DNA of 64,000 bases, from the NCBI RefSeq assembly GCF_000826545.1, contig NZ_CDME01000017.1, forward strand, positions 62,001 to 126,000. The letters are read 5' to 3'. The notes beneath the pieces are model-generated. The model ran no database searches. It was not told where the DNA came from and was given only the letters and a program-made list of their open reading frames with translations. This DNA comes from Kibdelosporangium sp. MJ126-NF4. Its GTDB lineage: Bacteria; Actinomycetota; Actinomycetes; Mycobacteriales; Pseudonocardiaceae. This document shows, in pieces, positions 41,109 through 49,580 of this stretch (position 1 is its first letter; every line of letters starts with the position of its first letter). The position numbers were made by a program, and so were the translations under genes.

Positions 41109-42884
41109 ATGCCCCGCCGTTTCCTGACCGCCGCACTCGCTGTGGCACTGCTCGCGGCCGGCTGTAGCAGCTCGCCGGGTTCGAAGCAGGCCACGGCACA
41201 GAGCGGAACGGTCACCTTCGCCCTGCCACCGAACGCGACACCGAACTGGATCATGCCGCTCGGCATCCCAGGCCACCTCGCGTCGTACAACTCGTCCATC
41301 TACCAGCTGCTGTTCGTGCCCTTGGTCGTCTTCAACGGCACATCGGGCACAGTCGCGATGGACGAGAAGGCCGGTGCGGTGAAGCAGCCGCAGTACAGCC
41401 CGGACGGCAAGAGCGTCACGATCACCCTCAAGGACAACCTGACCTGGGGTGACGGCTCGAAACTGACCACACGGGACGTTGAGTTCTGGTACAACCTGGT
41501 CAAGTTCAACAAGACCAAGTGGGGCGGCTACGCCAAGGGGCGGATGCCGGACAACATGGTCGAGTTCAAGACGATCGACGAGAAGACGTTCCAGTTCATC
41601 CTGGACAAGCCCTACAGCCCGGACTGGTTCACGGCGGTCCAGCTGACCAACGTCCGCCCGATGCCGCAGAAGGCATGGGACAAAGTAGCCATCGACGGGC
41701 CGGTCGGCGACCACGACCGCACCGAAGCGGGCGCCCAGCAGGTCTTCGACTTCCTGGTGGCGCAGGCGAAGGACCTGCCGACCTACCAGTCGAACCCGCT
41801 GTGGAAAGCGGGCAACGGCCCGTACTCGGTGCAGGAGTACACGGCGGGCGGCCAGGTGACACTGGTGAAGAACCCGAAGTACACCGGCGAGGACACCTCA
41901 TCGGTGGAGAAGGTCACCTTCAAGCCGTTCACCAGCGCGGACGCCGAGTTCAACGTCCTGCAGACCGGCGGAGTCGACTACGGCTACCTGGCATCGGCGA
42001 ACCTGAACCAGCGGTCCTCCCTGGAGTCGAAGGGCTACCAGGTCCAGCCGTGGAAGGGCTGGGCGATCACGTACATCCCGTACAACTTCAACAACCCGCA
42101 GACCGGCCCGATCTTCAAGCAGCTGTACGTGCGCCAGGCGATCCAGCACGCGATCGACCAGGACTCGATAGTGAAGAACATCTGGCGTGACATGGCCGTC
42201 GCCGGATACGGCCCAGTCCCACAGGATCCGTCCTCGCCGTACATCTCGGACACGCAGAAGAACAACCCGTACCCGTTCGACATCGCCAAAGCCAAGAGCC
42301 TGCTCGAGTCACACGGCTGGACTCCCGGCCCCGACGGCATCGCTGTCTGCGGCGACCCCGCCAAGTGCGGCCAGGGCATCGCGGCGGGAGCGCAACTGAA
42401 GTTCACGCTGCTGACCGAAAGCGGCTCGAAGGAAACCGACAACATGATGGCCGAGCTGAAGTCCTCGCTGTCGAAGATCGGTGTCTTCCTCGACCTGAAG
42501 CAGGCGCCGCTGAACACGGTGCTGGGCAACAGCAAGGCCTGCCAGCCCACGGCGCCCGAGTGCTCATGGCAGATGTCCTTCTTCGGCACGCAGGGCAGCT
42601 GGTACTTCAACGCGTACCCGAGCGGCGAGCGGATCTTCGGCACCGGCGCCACGTCGAACCTCGGCAGCTACAGCGACCCCCGCGCGGACGAGCTGATCAA
42701 CGCGTCGACCTCGACCGCCGACCACGAGTCGATGAAGGCGTACGGCGACTACCTGACCAAGGAACTCCCGGTGATCTGGCTGCCGAACCCGGTGTACCAG
42801 ATCTCGGCGGTGAAGAAGAACGTGAACATCGGAAACCAGGACCCGCTCGCAGCAATGCAGCCCCAGCGCTGGACAGTGAAATGA
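41109..42884 (+). CDS. Peptide ABC transporter substrate-binding lipoprotein
   Basis: A 591-aa family-5 extracellular solute-binding protein (OppA/DppA type). It starts at the ATG at 41109 with a GGGAGG site, and its signal peptide ends in lipobox LLAAGC. The family features are VTITLKDNLTWGDGSKLTTRDV and YVRQAIQHAIDQDSIV (both shown in part). It should deliver oligopeptides or similar solutes to the permeases that begin 1.06 kb downstream. The gap is filled by inverted repeats (42965-43891) that look inserted into an ancestral operon. Confidence 0.88.
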   Translation: MPRRFLTAALAVALLAAGCSSSPGSKQATAQSGTVTFALPPNATPNWIMPLGIPGHLASYNSSIYQLLFVPLVVFNGTSGTVAMDEKAGAVKQPQYSPDGKSVTITLKDNLTWGDGSKLTTRDVEFWYNLVKFNKTKWGGYAKGRMPDNMVEFKTIDEKTFQFILDKPYSPDWFTAVQLTNVRPMPQKAWDKVAIDGPVGDHDRTEAGAQQVFDFLVAQAKDLPTYQSNPLWKAGNGPYSVQEYTAGGQVTLVKNPKYTGEDTSSVEKVTFKPFTSADAEFNVLQTGGVDYGYLASANLNQRSSLESKGYQVQPWKGWAITYIPYNFNNPQTGPIFKQLYVRQAIQHAIDQDSIVKNIWRDMAVAGYGPVPQDPSSPYISDTQKNNPYPFDIAKAKSLLESHGWTPGPDGIAVCGDPAKCGQGIAAGAQLKFTLLTESGSKETDNMMAELKSSLSKIGVFLDLKQAPLNTVLGNSKACQPTAPECSWQMSFFGTQGSWYFNAYPSGERIFGTGATSNLGSYSDPRADELINASTSTADHESMKAYGDYLTKELPVIWLPNPVYQISAVKKNVNIGNQDPLAAMQPQRWTVK

Positions 42885-42990
42885 CCGCTGTTGGTTGCGC
42901 GAGAGCGCAGAGCGGTGCGAGCACGAGAGCGAGCGCGCAAGCGCATGGGTGGGCAAGAGGCCTTGCGCGCAAAGCGCAAGCGGGTGGTTC

Positions 42991-43142
42991 GTGGTTGGTT
43001 TCCTCCCGTATGGCCTGGGCGCAGCCATACCACGGCGTGTCGGGAGGTCGGCCTACGCAACCCAACCCCAAGCGCAGGCGATACCGACCTCCCGGCACGC
43101 CGTGGTTTCCTCCGGCAGGACATACGGGAGGGAACCGACCAC
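42991..43142. repeat. Palindromic element A
   Basis: Arms of about 60 nt (left 42991-43051, right 43084-43142) are imperfect reverse complements, opening with GTGGTTGGTTTCCTCCCG and GTGGTCGGTTCCCTCCCG when read inward. The core CCTCCCGTATGGCCTGGGCG is shared with element B. It can form a very stable hairpin about 150 nt long. Confidence 0.75.
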
Positions 43143-43212
43143 GCCTCTCTACCACTGGACCCGGGAAATCACGTGAGCAGAGCCAACCGGGTGGACAGAC
43201 CACGGGTTGGTT

Positions 43213-43411
43213 CCCCTCTTGGAGGTCTGCCGTCCGGCGAGGACATTCTCTTTGTGCCACCAGTGAATTCGAGAGTGGGGAACGAGCTCGACACGGCGGG
43301 CATCACAGTTTCGTCCATGGGGCGGGCCTTCGGCAGCGGCCCCAGACAAGTTTTCCTTATGGGGGAAAAACAAAAGAGATGCCTCGCCGGCGGGCAGGCC
43401 GCCAAGAGGGG
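43213..43411. repeat. Palindromic element C
   Basis: Arms 43213-43256 and 43371-43411 are imperfect inverted copies (CCCCTCTTGG...GGCGAGG...CTCTTT) around a 114-bp centre that contains a short purine-rich stretch. It is unrelated in sequence to elements A and B and lies between them. Confidence 0.65.
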
Positions 43412-43485
43412 ACACAACAAACACTCGGTTCGCCGAGCCGGTTCGCTCAGCCCACGTGTTTTTCTGGGTCTAGTGGGGGGCGCGG

Positions 43486-43629
43486 GGCGCCCCTCCCGTA
43501 TGGCCTGCCCAAGGGAACCACAGGCTGTCAAGAGGTCGGTAGGGCCTACGCCGGGCACGCCAGTCCCGTAGGCCGACCTCCTGACAGCCAGTGGTTGGCT
43601 TCGCCCAGGCCATACGGGAGGGACACCCC
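43486..43629. repeat. Palindromic element B
   Basis: Arms 43492-43550 and 43567-43622 are imperfect inverted copies beginning with CCTCCCGTATGGCCTG. The right arm read in reverse is almost the same as the left arm of element A through GGAGGTCGGCCTACG, so A and B are members of one repeat family. Confidence 0.75.
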
Positions 43630-43946
43630 ACGAACCACACCCCTGCGCTCACGCGCAAGCCACACAACCCCGCGTACTACGCGCGCACGATCCTCACCAC
43701 TGCGTTCGCGCGCACGCCCCATCCGGCCTGCAGGACAGTCCCCCACCCAACCCGGGGGGCGTCCCTGCTCCAGTCTACCGGGGATAAAGCCTGGTCACCG
43801 GGGTGTCGACTGGTTGTGGACAACTGGATTCGCGGGTGATCCCTCCGCTTCGGATCCGGCTCGACGAACCACACCCCTGCGCTTTGCGCGCGGCAGTTTC
43901 GGGCTGGGTTGGGATGTCGTCGTCTCTTCGTGGTCGGAGCTGTTGC

Positions 43947-44900
43947 GTGGCTAGGTTTCTCTTCTGGCGGGTTGTTCAGGCTCTTGTGGTGGTCTTCGTG
44001 GTCACCGTTGTGGTCTTCTTCCTGCTGCACCAGATTCCGGGCGGTCCGGCGAGAGGCATTCTCGGCATCCAGGCCACCGAGGACCAGATTCAGGCGTTCG
44101 AGCATGCGCAGGGTTTCGACCAGCCTGTGCCGATCCAGTACGTGCATTATCTCGGTCGGCTGCTGCAGGGTGACCTCGGTGAGTCGTTCCAGCTCAACCA
44201 GGGTGTTGCCGATCTGATCGGGCAGCGGCTGCCGAAGACTCTCGTGCTGACGGTGTTGAGCACGCTCGTGGCTTTGGTTGTCGCTGTTCCGCTGGGTGTG
44301 TGGCAGGCGGTTCGGCGCAACCGGCCGACGGACTACCTGTTGAGCGCGGTCACGTTGCTGATCTACTCGACGCCGGTGTTCCTCATCGGGTTCATCTTCA
44401 TCATCGTGTTCGCGATCAATGCCGCGTGGTTTCCTGTGGAGGCGCCGCAGGCTGACACCGTTGGGGGGATCTTCGCGGATTCCCAGGCGCTTGTTTTGCC
44501 TGTCCTCACTGGGGCCGGGGTGGTGATCGCGGTGTTCAGCCGTTACCTGCGGTCGTCCGTTGTGGACAATCTGGATGAGGACTACGTCCGCACCGCGCGG
44601 GCCAAGGGGGCGTCCGAGACCAGGATCGTCACCCGGCACGTCCTCAAGAACTCGCTGACCTCTCTCGTCGCGATGCTCGGGTACTACCTCCCGGTGTTGT
44701 TCAGCGGCGCGCTCGTCACCGAGAAGTTGTTCAACTATCCCGGGATGGGGCTGTTGTTCTGGAACGCCGCGCAGACGAGTGACTTCCCGATCCTGCTGGG
44801 GGTTGTGCTCGTCATCTCCGTCGCCACGGTGACCGGGAGTCTGCTTGCCGACGTGGCACAGGCGCTGATCGATCCGAGGACCAGGCGGGTGAAGGCATGA
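43947..44900 (+). CDS. Peptide ABC transporter permease (DppB-like)
   Basis: A 317-aa inner-membrane permease with six helices and the BPD-transport signature (YVRTARAKGASETRIVTRHVL, shown in part). The GTG at 43947 with GGAG 7 nt upstream gives the normal family N-terminus (ARFLFWRVVQALVVVF). The frame runs further upstream into repeat DNA and that part is not coding. The next permease overlaps by 4 bp (ATGA). Confidence 0.88.
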   Translation: MARFLFWRVVQALVVVFVVTVVVFFLLHQIPGGPARGILGIQATEDQIQAFEHAQGFDQPVPIQYVHYLGRLLQGDLGESFQLNQGVADLIGQRLPKTLVLTVLSTLVALVVAVPLGVWQAVRRNRPTDYLLSAVTLLIYSTPVFLIGFIFIIVFAINAAWFPVEAPQADTVGGIFADSQALVLPVLTGAGVVIAVFSRYLRSSVVDNLDEDYVRTARAKGASETRIVTRHVLKNSLTSLVAMLGYYLPVLFSGALVTEKLFNYPGMGLLFWNAAQTSDFPILLGVVLVISVATVTGSLLADVAQALIDPRTRRVKA

Positions 44901-45748
44901 GTGGGCCTACCGCGCGGCGGCTGAAGGTCTTCCGTCGCAACAAGCTCGCGGTTGTCGGGATCACGATTCTCGGCCTGCTGATCCTGTTCTGCTTCGTCGG
45001 TCCGCTGGTCTACCACACTGAGCAGACGCTGACCTCGCTCGCGAACAGCAAGCTCGGGCCCGGTGTCGACGGACACCCGCTCGGCACCGACGACCTCGGG
45101 TACGACCTGCTAGGCAGGCTCATGCTCGGTGGTCAGACCTCACTGATCATCGGGTTGGCCGCCGGTCTGCTCGCCACGCTGATCGGCACGTTGTGGGGCA
45201 CGGTCGCCGGATATGCGGGCGGCTGGGTCGACGCGGTCATGATGCGGATCGTCGACGCGGGCATCGCGATTCCCGCGCTGTTCCTGTTGGTTGTCGCCGC
45301 GGCGATCGCGACGCCGAGTGTGCCGATGCTCATTCTCGTCATCGGGTTCGTGTCGTGGCTTGTTCCGGCGCGGCTGATGCGCGCCGAGTCGATCGCGTTG
45401 CGCAGCAGGGCTTACGTCGAGTCCATGAAGGTGATGGGCGGCGGCAGCGTTCGTGCGATCGGCAAGCACATCATCCCCAACGCCATCGGCACGGTGATCG
45501 TCAACGTCACCTTCCAGATCGCGGACGCCGTCCTGCTCGTGGCGTACGTGAGTTTCCTCGGTCTGGGGATTCCTCCACCCGCGGCGAACTGGGGCGGGAT
45601 GCTCAGTGACGGCCTGACCTACGCCCACGACGGCGCATGGTGGCTGATCCTGCCGCCGGGTCTGCTGATCGTGATGACGGTGTGCGCCTTCAACTTCATC
45701 GGCGACGGGCTACGGGACGCGTTCGACGTGAGATTCGAGGGCCGCTGA
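44897..45748 (+). CDS. Peptide ABC transporter permease (DppC-like)
   Basis: A 283-aa second permease. The N-terminus RRNKLAVVGITILGLLILF (first helix) and HPLGTDDLGYDLLGRLMLGG are typical of DppC/OppC. The EAA-type loop is seen in SKAYVESMKVMGGG-like form (RAYVESMKVMGGGS). It pairs with the upstream permease to form the membrane channel. Its TGA overlaps the start of the ATPase gene by 1 bp. Confidence 0.9.
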   Translation: MSGPTARRLKVFRRNKLAVVGITILGLLILFCFVGPLVYHTEQTLTSLANSKLGPGVDGHPLGTDDLGYDLLGRLMLGGQTSLIIGLAAGLLATLIGTLWGTVAGYAGGWVDAVMMRIVDAGIAIPALFLLVVAAAIATPSVPMLILVIGFVSWLVPARLMRAESIALRSRAYVESMKVMGGGSVRAIGKHIIPNAIGTVIVNVTFQIADAVLLVAYVSFLGLGIPPPAANWGGMLSDGLTYAHDGAWWLILPPGLLIVMTVCAFNFIGDGLRDAFDVRFEGR

Positions 45749-47316
45749 TGCTCAGCTACGACCACCTTTCCATCACGTTCGGCGACGTCGAGGCCACCAG
45801 GTCGGTCAGCTTCGAGGTCAGGCCGGGCGAAGTCGTCGCCGTCGTCGGCGAGTCCGGCTCCGGCAAGAGCGTCACCGCGATGTCCGCGCTGGGTCTGTTG
45901 CCGCGCAAGGCGAAGGTCACCGGGAAGATCATGCTCGGCGGGCGTGATGTCGGTGGCCTGACCGGCAAACAGCTCCGGGAGTTGCGCGGCAACGAGATCG
46001 CGATGGTCTTCCAGGAGCCGATGACCGCGCTCAACCCGGTGCACACGATCGGCTGGCAGCTCACCGAGGCCATCACCCTGCACAAGGACGACGTCCCCGA
46101 CGTCAAACGGAAGGCCGTCGAGCTGCTGACCATGGTCGGGCTCGACCGGCCGGAACAGCGGCTGAAGCAGTATCCGCACGAGCTGTCCGGCGGGATGCGG
46201 CAACGGGTGATGATCGCGATGGCGATCGCGTGCGACCCCAAAGTGATCATCGCGGACGAGCCGACCACGGCACTCGACGTCACCGTCCAGGCCGAGATCC
46301 TCGACCTGCTCAGAAATCTGCGCGACCGGCTCGGCACGGCGATCGTGCTGATCACGCACAGCATGGGCGTTGTCGCCGACCTCGCCGACCGGGTCGTCGT
46401 GATGTACCGGGGCGCGGTCGTCGAGACCGGCGGCGTGGAGGACGTGCTGCTGCGGCCCGCCCACGACTACACCAAACGTTTGCTCAAAGCGGTGCCCCGG
46501 CTGGGCAGCGGCACGAGACAGGTCGACGAAAGCGCCAAGCCCGTGCTGAGCGTGCGCAACCTGGTCGTGTCCTTCGGCGGCCAGCGAGCCGTCGACGACA
46601 TCTCCTTCCACGTGGCCGAAGGCGAGGTCCTCGGCCTGGTCGGGGAGTCCGGCTCGGGCAAGACGACCGCGGGCCGGTGCACGGTCGGTCTGCAGAAGCC
46701 CACGCAGGGCAGCATCGAGCTGTTCGGACAGGACATCGCGAAGCTGTCGGCCCGTGGGATGCGGCCGCTGACCGCGCGGATCGGCATGATCTTCCAGGAC
46801 CCGGCGTCCTCTTTGGACCCCAGGATGACGGTGGCCGAGTGCGTCGCCGAACCACTGGTCCTGCACCGTGCCAAGGACCAGCGCGAACGAGTCGACGAAC
46901 TGCTCGACTCGGTGGAACTCGGCGCCGCGGTGCGTGACCGATACACGCACGAACTGTCCGGTGGGCAACGGCAACGCGTGAGCATCGCCAGGGCGATCGC
47001 CCTCGACCCCGACCTGCTGATCGCGGACGAGCCGACGAGCGCGCTGGACGTGTCGGTGCAGGCCAGCATCCTTGAGCTGTTCCTCGACCTGCAGCGACGG
47101 TTGAAGTTCTCGTGCCTGTTCATCAGCCACGACCTCGCTGTCGTGGACATGCTGGCCAACCGGGTCGCGGTGATGCACCGCGGCAAGATTGTCGAACAGG
47201 GCAGCCGGGCGGACGTCTTCGGTGCGCCCCAAGAGGACTACACCCGCGGCCTGCTCGCCGCCGCGCCCGTGCCGGACCCGGTTGAGCAGCGTGAACGACG
47301 GGCTAGCCGCGGATGA
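45748..47316 (+). CDS. Fused peptide ABC transporter ATPase (DppD-DppF type)
   Basis: A 522-aa protein with two complete nucleotide-binding domains in one chain. Domain 1 has Walker A GESGSGKS, signature LSGGMRQR and Walker B VIIADEPTTALD. Domain 2 has GESGSGKT, LSGGQRQR and LLIADEPTSALD. Such fusions replace separate D and F subunits. It starts at the ATG at 45748. Its 3' end overlaps the convergent cutC gene by 14 bp. Confidence 0.92.
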   Translation: MLSYDHLSITFGDVEATRSVSFEVRPGEVVAVVGESGSGKSVTAMSALGLLPRKAKVTGKIMLGGRDVGGLTGKQLRELRGNEIAMVFQEPMTALNPVHTIGWQLTEAITLHKDDVPDVKRKAVELLTMVGLDRPEQRLKQYPHELSGGMRQRVMIAMAIACDPKVIIADEPTTALDVTVQAEILDLLRNLRDRLGTAIVLITHSMGVVADLADRVVVMYRGAVVETGGVEDVLLRPAHDYTKRLLKAVPRLGSGTRQVDESAKPVLSVRNLVVSFGGQRAVDDISFHVAEGEVLGLVGESGSGKTTAGRCTVGLQKPTQGSIELFGQDIAKLSARGMRPLTARIGMIFQDPASSLDPRMTVAECVAEPLVLHRAKDQRERVDELLDSVELGAAVRDRYTHELSGGQRQRVSIARAIALDPDLLIADEPTSALDVSVQASILELFLDLQRRLKFSCLFISHDLAVVDMLANRVAVMHRGKIVEQGSRADVFGAPQEDYTRGLLAAAPVPDPVEQRERRASRG

Positions 47317-48037
47317 CCGAGCACAAGGCGGCAACCCCGTCGGCGTCCGTCTCGAAGTGGTCGAACCCCTCAGGAACGCCGACGCCCGCGAACGACACGG
47401 CGCCCCCCTCGGCGCCACGGATGGCAGTGCGGGCGCCCGCGTGGACGTCGGAAACCCCGGTCGCCGCGATGACGTCGAGCACGTTCGTGGCACGGACACC
47501 GCCGCACGCCATCACCTCGATGGTGTCGCCTGCCTGCTCGACCAATGACTTGATCACCGGCGCGCCGTCCAGCGCCGACCGCTGCTGCCCGGAGGTCAGC
47601 ACCCGCTTGAATCCCATCCGGATCGCCTGGTCCAGCACCCGAAGCGGTGACGAACTCACGTCGATCGCCCGGTGCAGCGTGACCGGCCTGCCGTCAGCCG
47701 CCTCGATCAGCTTCTCGCACACGGGATCCAGCAGACCGTCGGCGCCCAGCGCGCCGACCACGACGCCGTGCGCACCGGCCTCGACGGCCGCGCGGATATC
47801 CCTTGTCAGCACGGCGAGCTCGTCGGGCGTGTATCGGAAGTCGCCTGGGCGCGGCCGGATCAGCGGATGCACTTCGGTGCTTCCGGAGTGCTGCACGGCC
47901 AGCTCCGTCAACGCCAGGCTCGGCGTCAGCCCGCCGTCGGACAACGCACCGCACAGCTCCACCCGGTCGGCCGCGTTCTCCGCCGCGATCCGGACACCGT
48001 TGATCGACTCGACACTGATCTCCACACGCACACCCAT
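47303..48037 (-). CDS. cutC: CutC-family protein
   Basis: A 244-aa TIM-barrel protein of the CutC family. It shows VEISVESINGVRIAAENAADRVELC at the start (shown in part), GGLTPS, the HPLIRPRPGDF strand, GVVVGALGADG, TLHRAID, and RVLTSGQQ. It was first linked to copper tolerance, but its biochemical role is unproven. In actinobacteria it is often found with sugar or peptide uptake genes, as here. The start at 48037 is only 15 bp from the divergent kinase start and has no clear ribosome site, so it may be a little off. Confidence 0.88.
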   Translation of the reverse strand: MGVRVEISVESINGVRIAAENAADRVELCGALSDGGLTPSLALTELAVQHSGSTEVHPLIRPRPGDFRYTPDELAVLTRDIRAAVEAGAHGVVVGALGADGLLDPVCEKLIEAADGRPVTLHRAIDVSSSPLRVLDQAIRMGFKRVLTSGQQRSALDGAPVIKSLVEQAGDTIEVMACGGVRATNVLDVIAATGVSDVHAGARTAIRGAEGGAVSFAGVGVPEGFDHFETDADGVAALCSVIRG

Positions 48038-48052
48038 GATCGCGAGTATCCA

Positions 48053-48913
48053 TTGAGCTGGCTCGGAGTGGACATCGGAGGCACGAAGATCCAACTCGTG
48101 CGGTGCGACGACGACCTGCGCGTGCTGGACAGCCGCCGCGCGGAGTCACCGCCGGGCCGGATCCTCGCCACAGCACTGGAAATGGCCGCCGAGCTGGCCG
48201 AGGACGCCCAGGGCATCGGGATCGGCGCCGCCGGGGTGATCGACCCGGCGACCGGCGCGGTGGCCGCGACGACCGAGGTGTTCCCCGGCTGGGAAGGGAC
48301 GAATCTCACCGAGGGCGTCAGCCGGGAGTTCGGTTTGCCGGTGGTCGTCGACAACGACGCGAACGCGTTCCTGCACGGCGAGGCCACGGCCGGAGCGGCA
48401 CGCGGCTACCGGCACGCGTTCGGCATCACGGTCGGCACGGGCATCGGCGGTGCGTTGATCAGCGACGGCGTCCTGCTGCGTGGCGCGGGCGGCGGAGCGG
48501 GGGAGATCGGCCACACACCTGGTTTCGGCGACGAGCCCTGCACGTGCGGCGCTCGTGGTCACCTCGAGTCGATGGCGTCCGGGCTGTCCATCAGCCGACG
48601 CTATGGGACGGACATCGGCGCGGGCCAGGTCGCCGAACGCGCACGCAACGGCGACGCGGACGCGTTGCGCGTGTTCGCCGAGGCGGGCGCCGCGCTGGGA
48701 CAGGCGATCGCGGTCGTGGCGACTGTGCTGGACAGCCAGATCGCGGTGCTCGGCGGCGGCGTGATCGGGGCGTGGGACCTGCTTGAACCCACCTGTCGGC
48801 AGACCGTCCAGGCGACCGTGCTGCCCACCAACGCCGACCTCCTGATCGAGCCCTCGCACCTCGGGGACCACGCCGTCGCCATTGGGGCCGCCGCACTCGC
48901 TCGCTCTGCGTAA
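48053..48913 (+). CDS. ROK-family sugar kinase
   Basis: A 286-aa kinase of the ROK family without a DNA-binding domain. GVDIGGTKIQLV is the ATP loop, VDNDANAFLHGEA carries the catalytic Asp, GTGIGGALI follows, and the zinc motif reads CTCGARGHLE. The fourth ligand position is His instead of the usual Cys. The likely start is TTG at 48053; a GTG at 48068 is an alternative that would trim the ATP loop strand. It could phosphorylate the sugar sensed by the ROK repressor at 39841, for example an amino sugar, but the substrate is inference. Confidence 0.85.
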   Translation: MSWLGVDIGGTKIQLVRCDDDLRVLDSRRAESPPGRILATALEMAAELAEDAQGIGIGAAGVIDPATGAVAATTEVFPGWEGTNLTEGVSREFGLPVVVDNDANAFLHGEATAGAARGYRHAFGITVGTGIGGALISDGVLLRGAGGGAGEIGHTPGFGDEPCTCGARGHLESMASGLSISRRYGTDIGAGQVAERARNGDADALRVFAEAGAALGQAIAVVATVLDSQIAVLGGGVIGAWDLLEPTCRQTVQATVLPTNADLLIEPSHLGDHAVAIGAAALARSA

Positions 48914-48988
48914 CGGGCCTGTGACCTGGTCGTATGTGACTTGAGTCGCAGGTAATTCAGTTGCCGGAATAACGCGGCCGAGCGCATG

Positions 48989-49003
48989 CTTGTATCGAGC
49001 AAG
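48989..49003. promoter_or_regulatory. Putative MarR operator
   Basis: CTTG-N7-CAAG (48989-49003) lies 35 bp before the marR start. A further GCAAGCAAG lies just downstream. The site suits autorepression of the marR-MFS operon. Confidence 0.45.
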
Positions 49004-49037
49004 TAATTGGGTGATGCAAGCAAGTCAAGGGGTCGGC

Positions 49038-49580
49038 ATGGTCGGCACAGGCTCGGACACGACGGTAACCGGGGAAACATCGCAGGTCAGCGAGGCGGAT
49101 ATCGAGTTGGGGGCACGCCTCGGCGACGCGATGATGGGCCTGGGCAGGCAGTGGGCGTCGGTCGCGCAGCAACTGGCCAAGGTCGGCATCGACAAGACGT
49201 CGATGCTGCTGATCAGCGCGCTCGACCAGATCGGCCCGGTCAGGTCGAACGTGCTCGCCGACGCGGTGTACTCCGACCCGTCCACCATCTCGAGGCAGGT
49301 CGCCGGGCTTGTCAAGGACGGGCTGATCGAGCGCCGCGCCGATCCGGCGGACGGGCGGGCCAGTTTGCTCGCCGTCACCGAGAAGGCGCAGGTCCTGCTC
49401 GAGGCCCGTCGTCACCAGCGCAATTGCTCGCTGGCGCGGATGCTCGCGCACTGGCCCGACGGAGATCGCGAGCGGTTCGTGGAACTGCTCGAACGGTTCC
49501 TCGTCGACCACGAGCGCGCCATCCCGAACTTCATCAACGAGCACGCCGAACTCATGGCGCGCTCCAAAGGAGAGAACTGA
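49038..49580 (+). CDS. MarR-family transcriptional regulator
   Basis: A 180-aa winged-helix regulator (MLLISALDQIGPVRSNVLADAV, shown in part; SDPSTISRQVAGLVKDGLIERR is the recognition helix and wing). The ATG at 49038 has an AAGGGG site at 6 nt; an ATG eight codons upstream lacks one. Its TGA overlaps the exporter ATG by 1 bp, so it should control that pump together with itself through the upstream palindrome. Confidence 0.9.
   Translation: MVGTGSDTTVTGETSQVSEADIELGARLGDAMMGLGRQWASVAQQLAKVGIDKTSMLLISALDQIGPVRSNVLADAVYSDPSTISRQVAGLVKDGLIERRADPADGRASLLAVTEKAQVLLEARRHQRNCSLARMLAHWPDGDRERFVELLERFLVDHERAIPNFINEHAELMARSKGEN

Larger units (their letters stand above)
42885..43946. other. Large non-coding gap inside the peptide-transporter operon
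   Basis: This 1062-bp gap holds no gene I believe. ORFs of 200 or more codons on both strands come from the repeats and have Arg/Gly/Pro-rich, non-protein-like sequence. Most of it (42965-43891) is bounded by 27-bp inverted repeats identical at 24 positions (42965-42991 and 43865-43891, outer sequence GCGCGCAAAGCGCA). A third partial copy in the right-end orientation is at 43631-43657. No transposase is present. It looks like a non-autonomous element or a composite of palindromic repeats. Confidence 0.6.

Noticed and set aside
42891..43571. Open frames of 200 or more codons in the transporter-operon gap
   Set aside because: They arise from inverted repeats on both strands, have Arg/Gly/Pro-biased composition, lack ribosome sites and show no domain.
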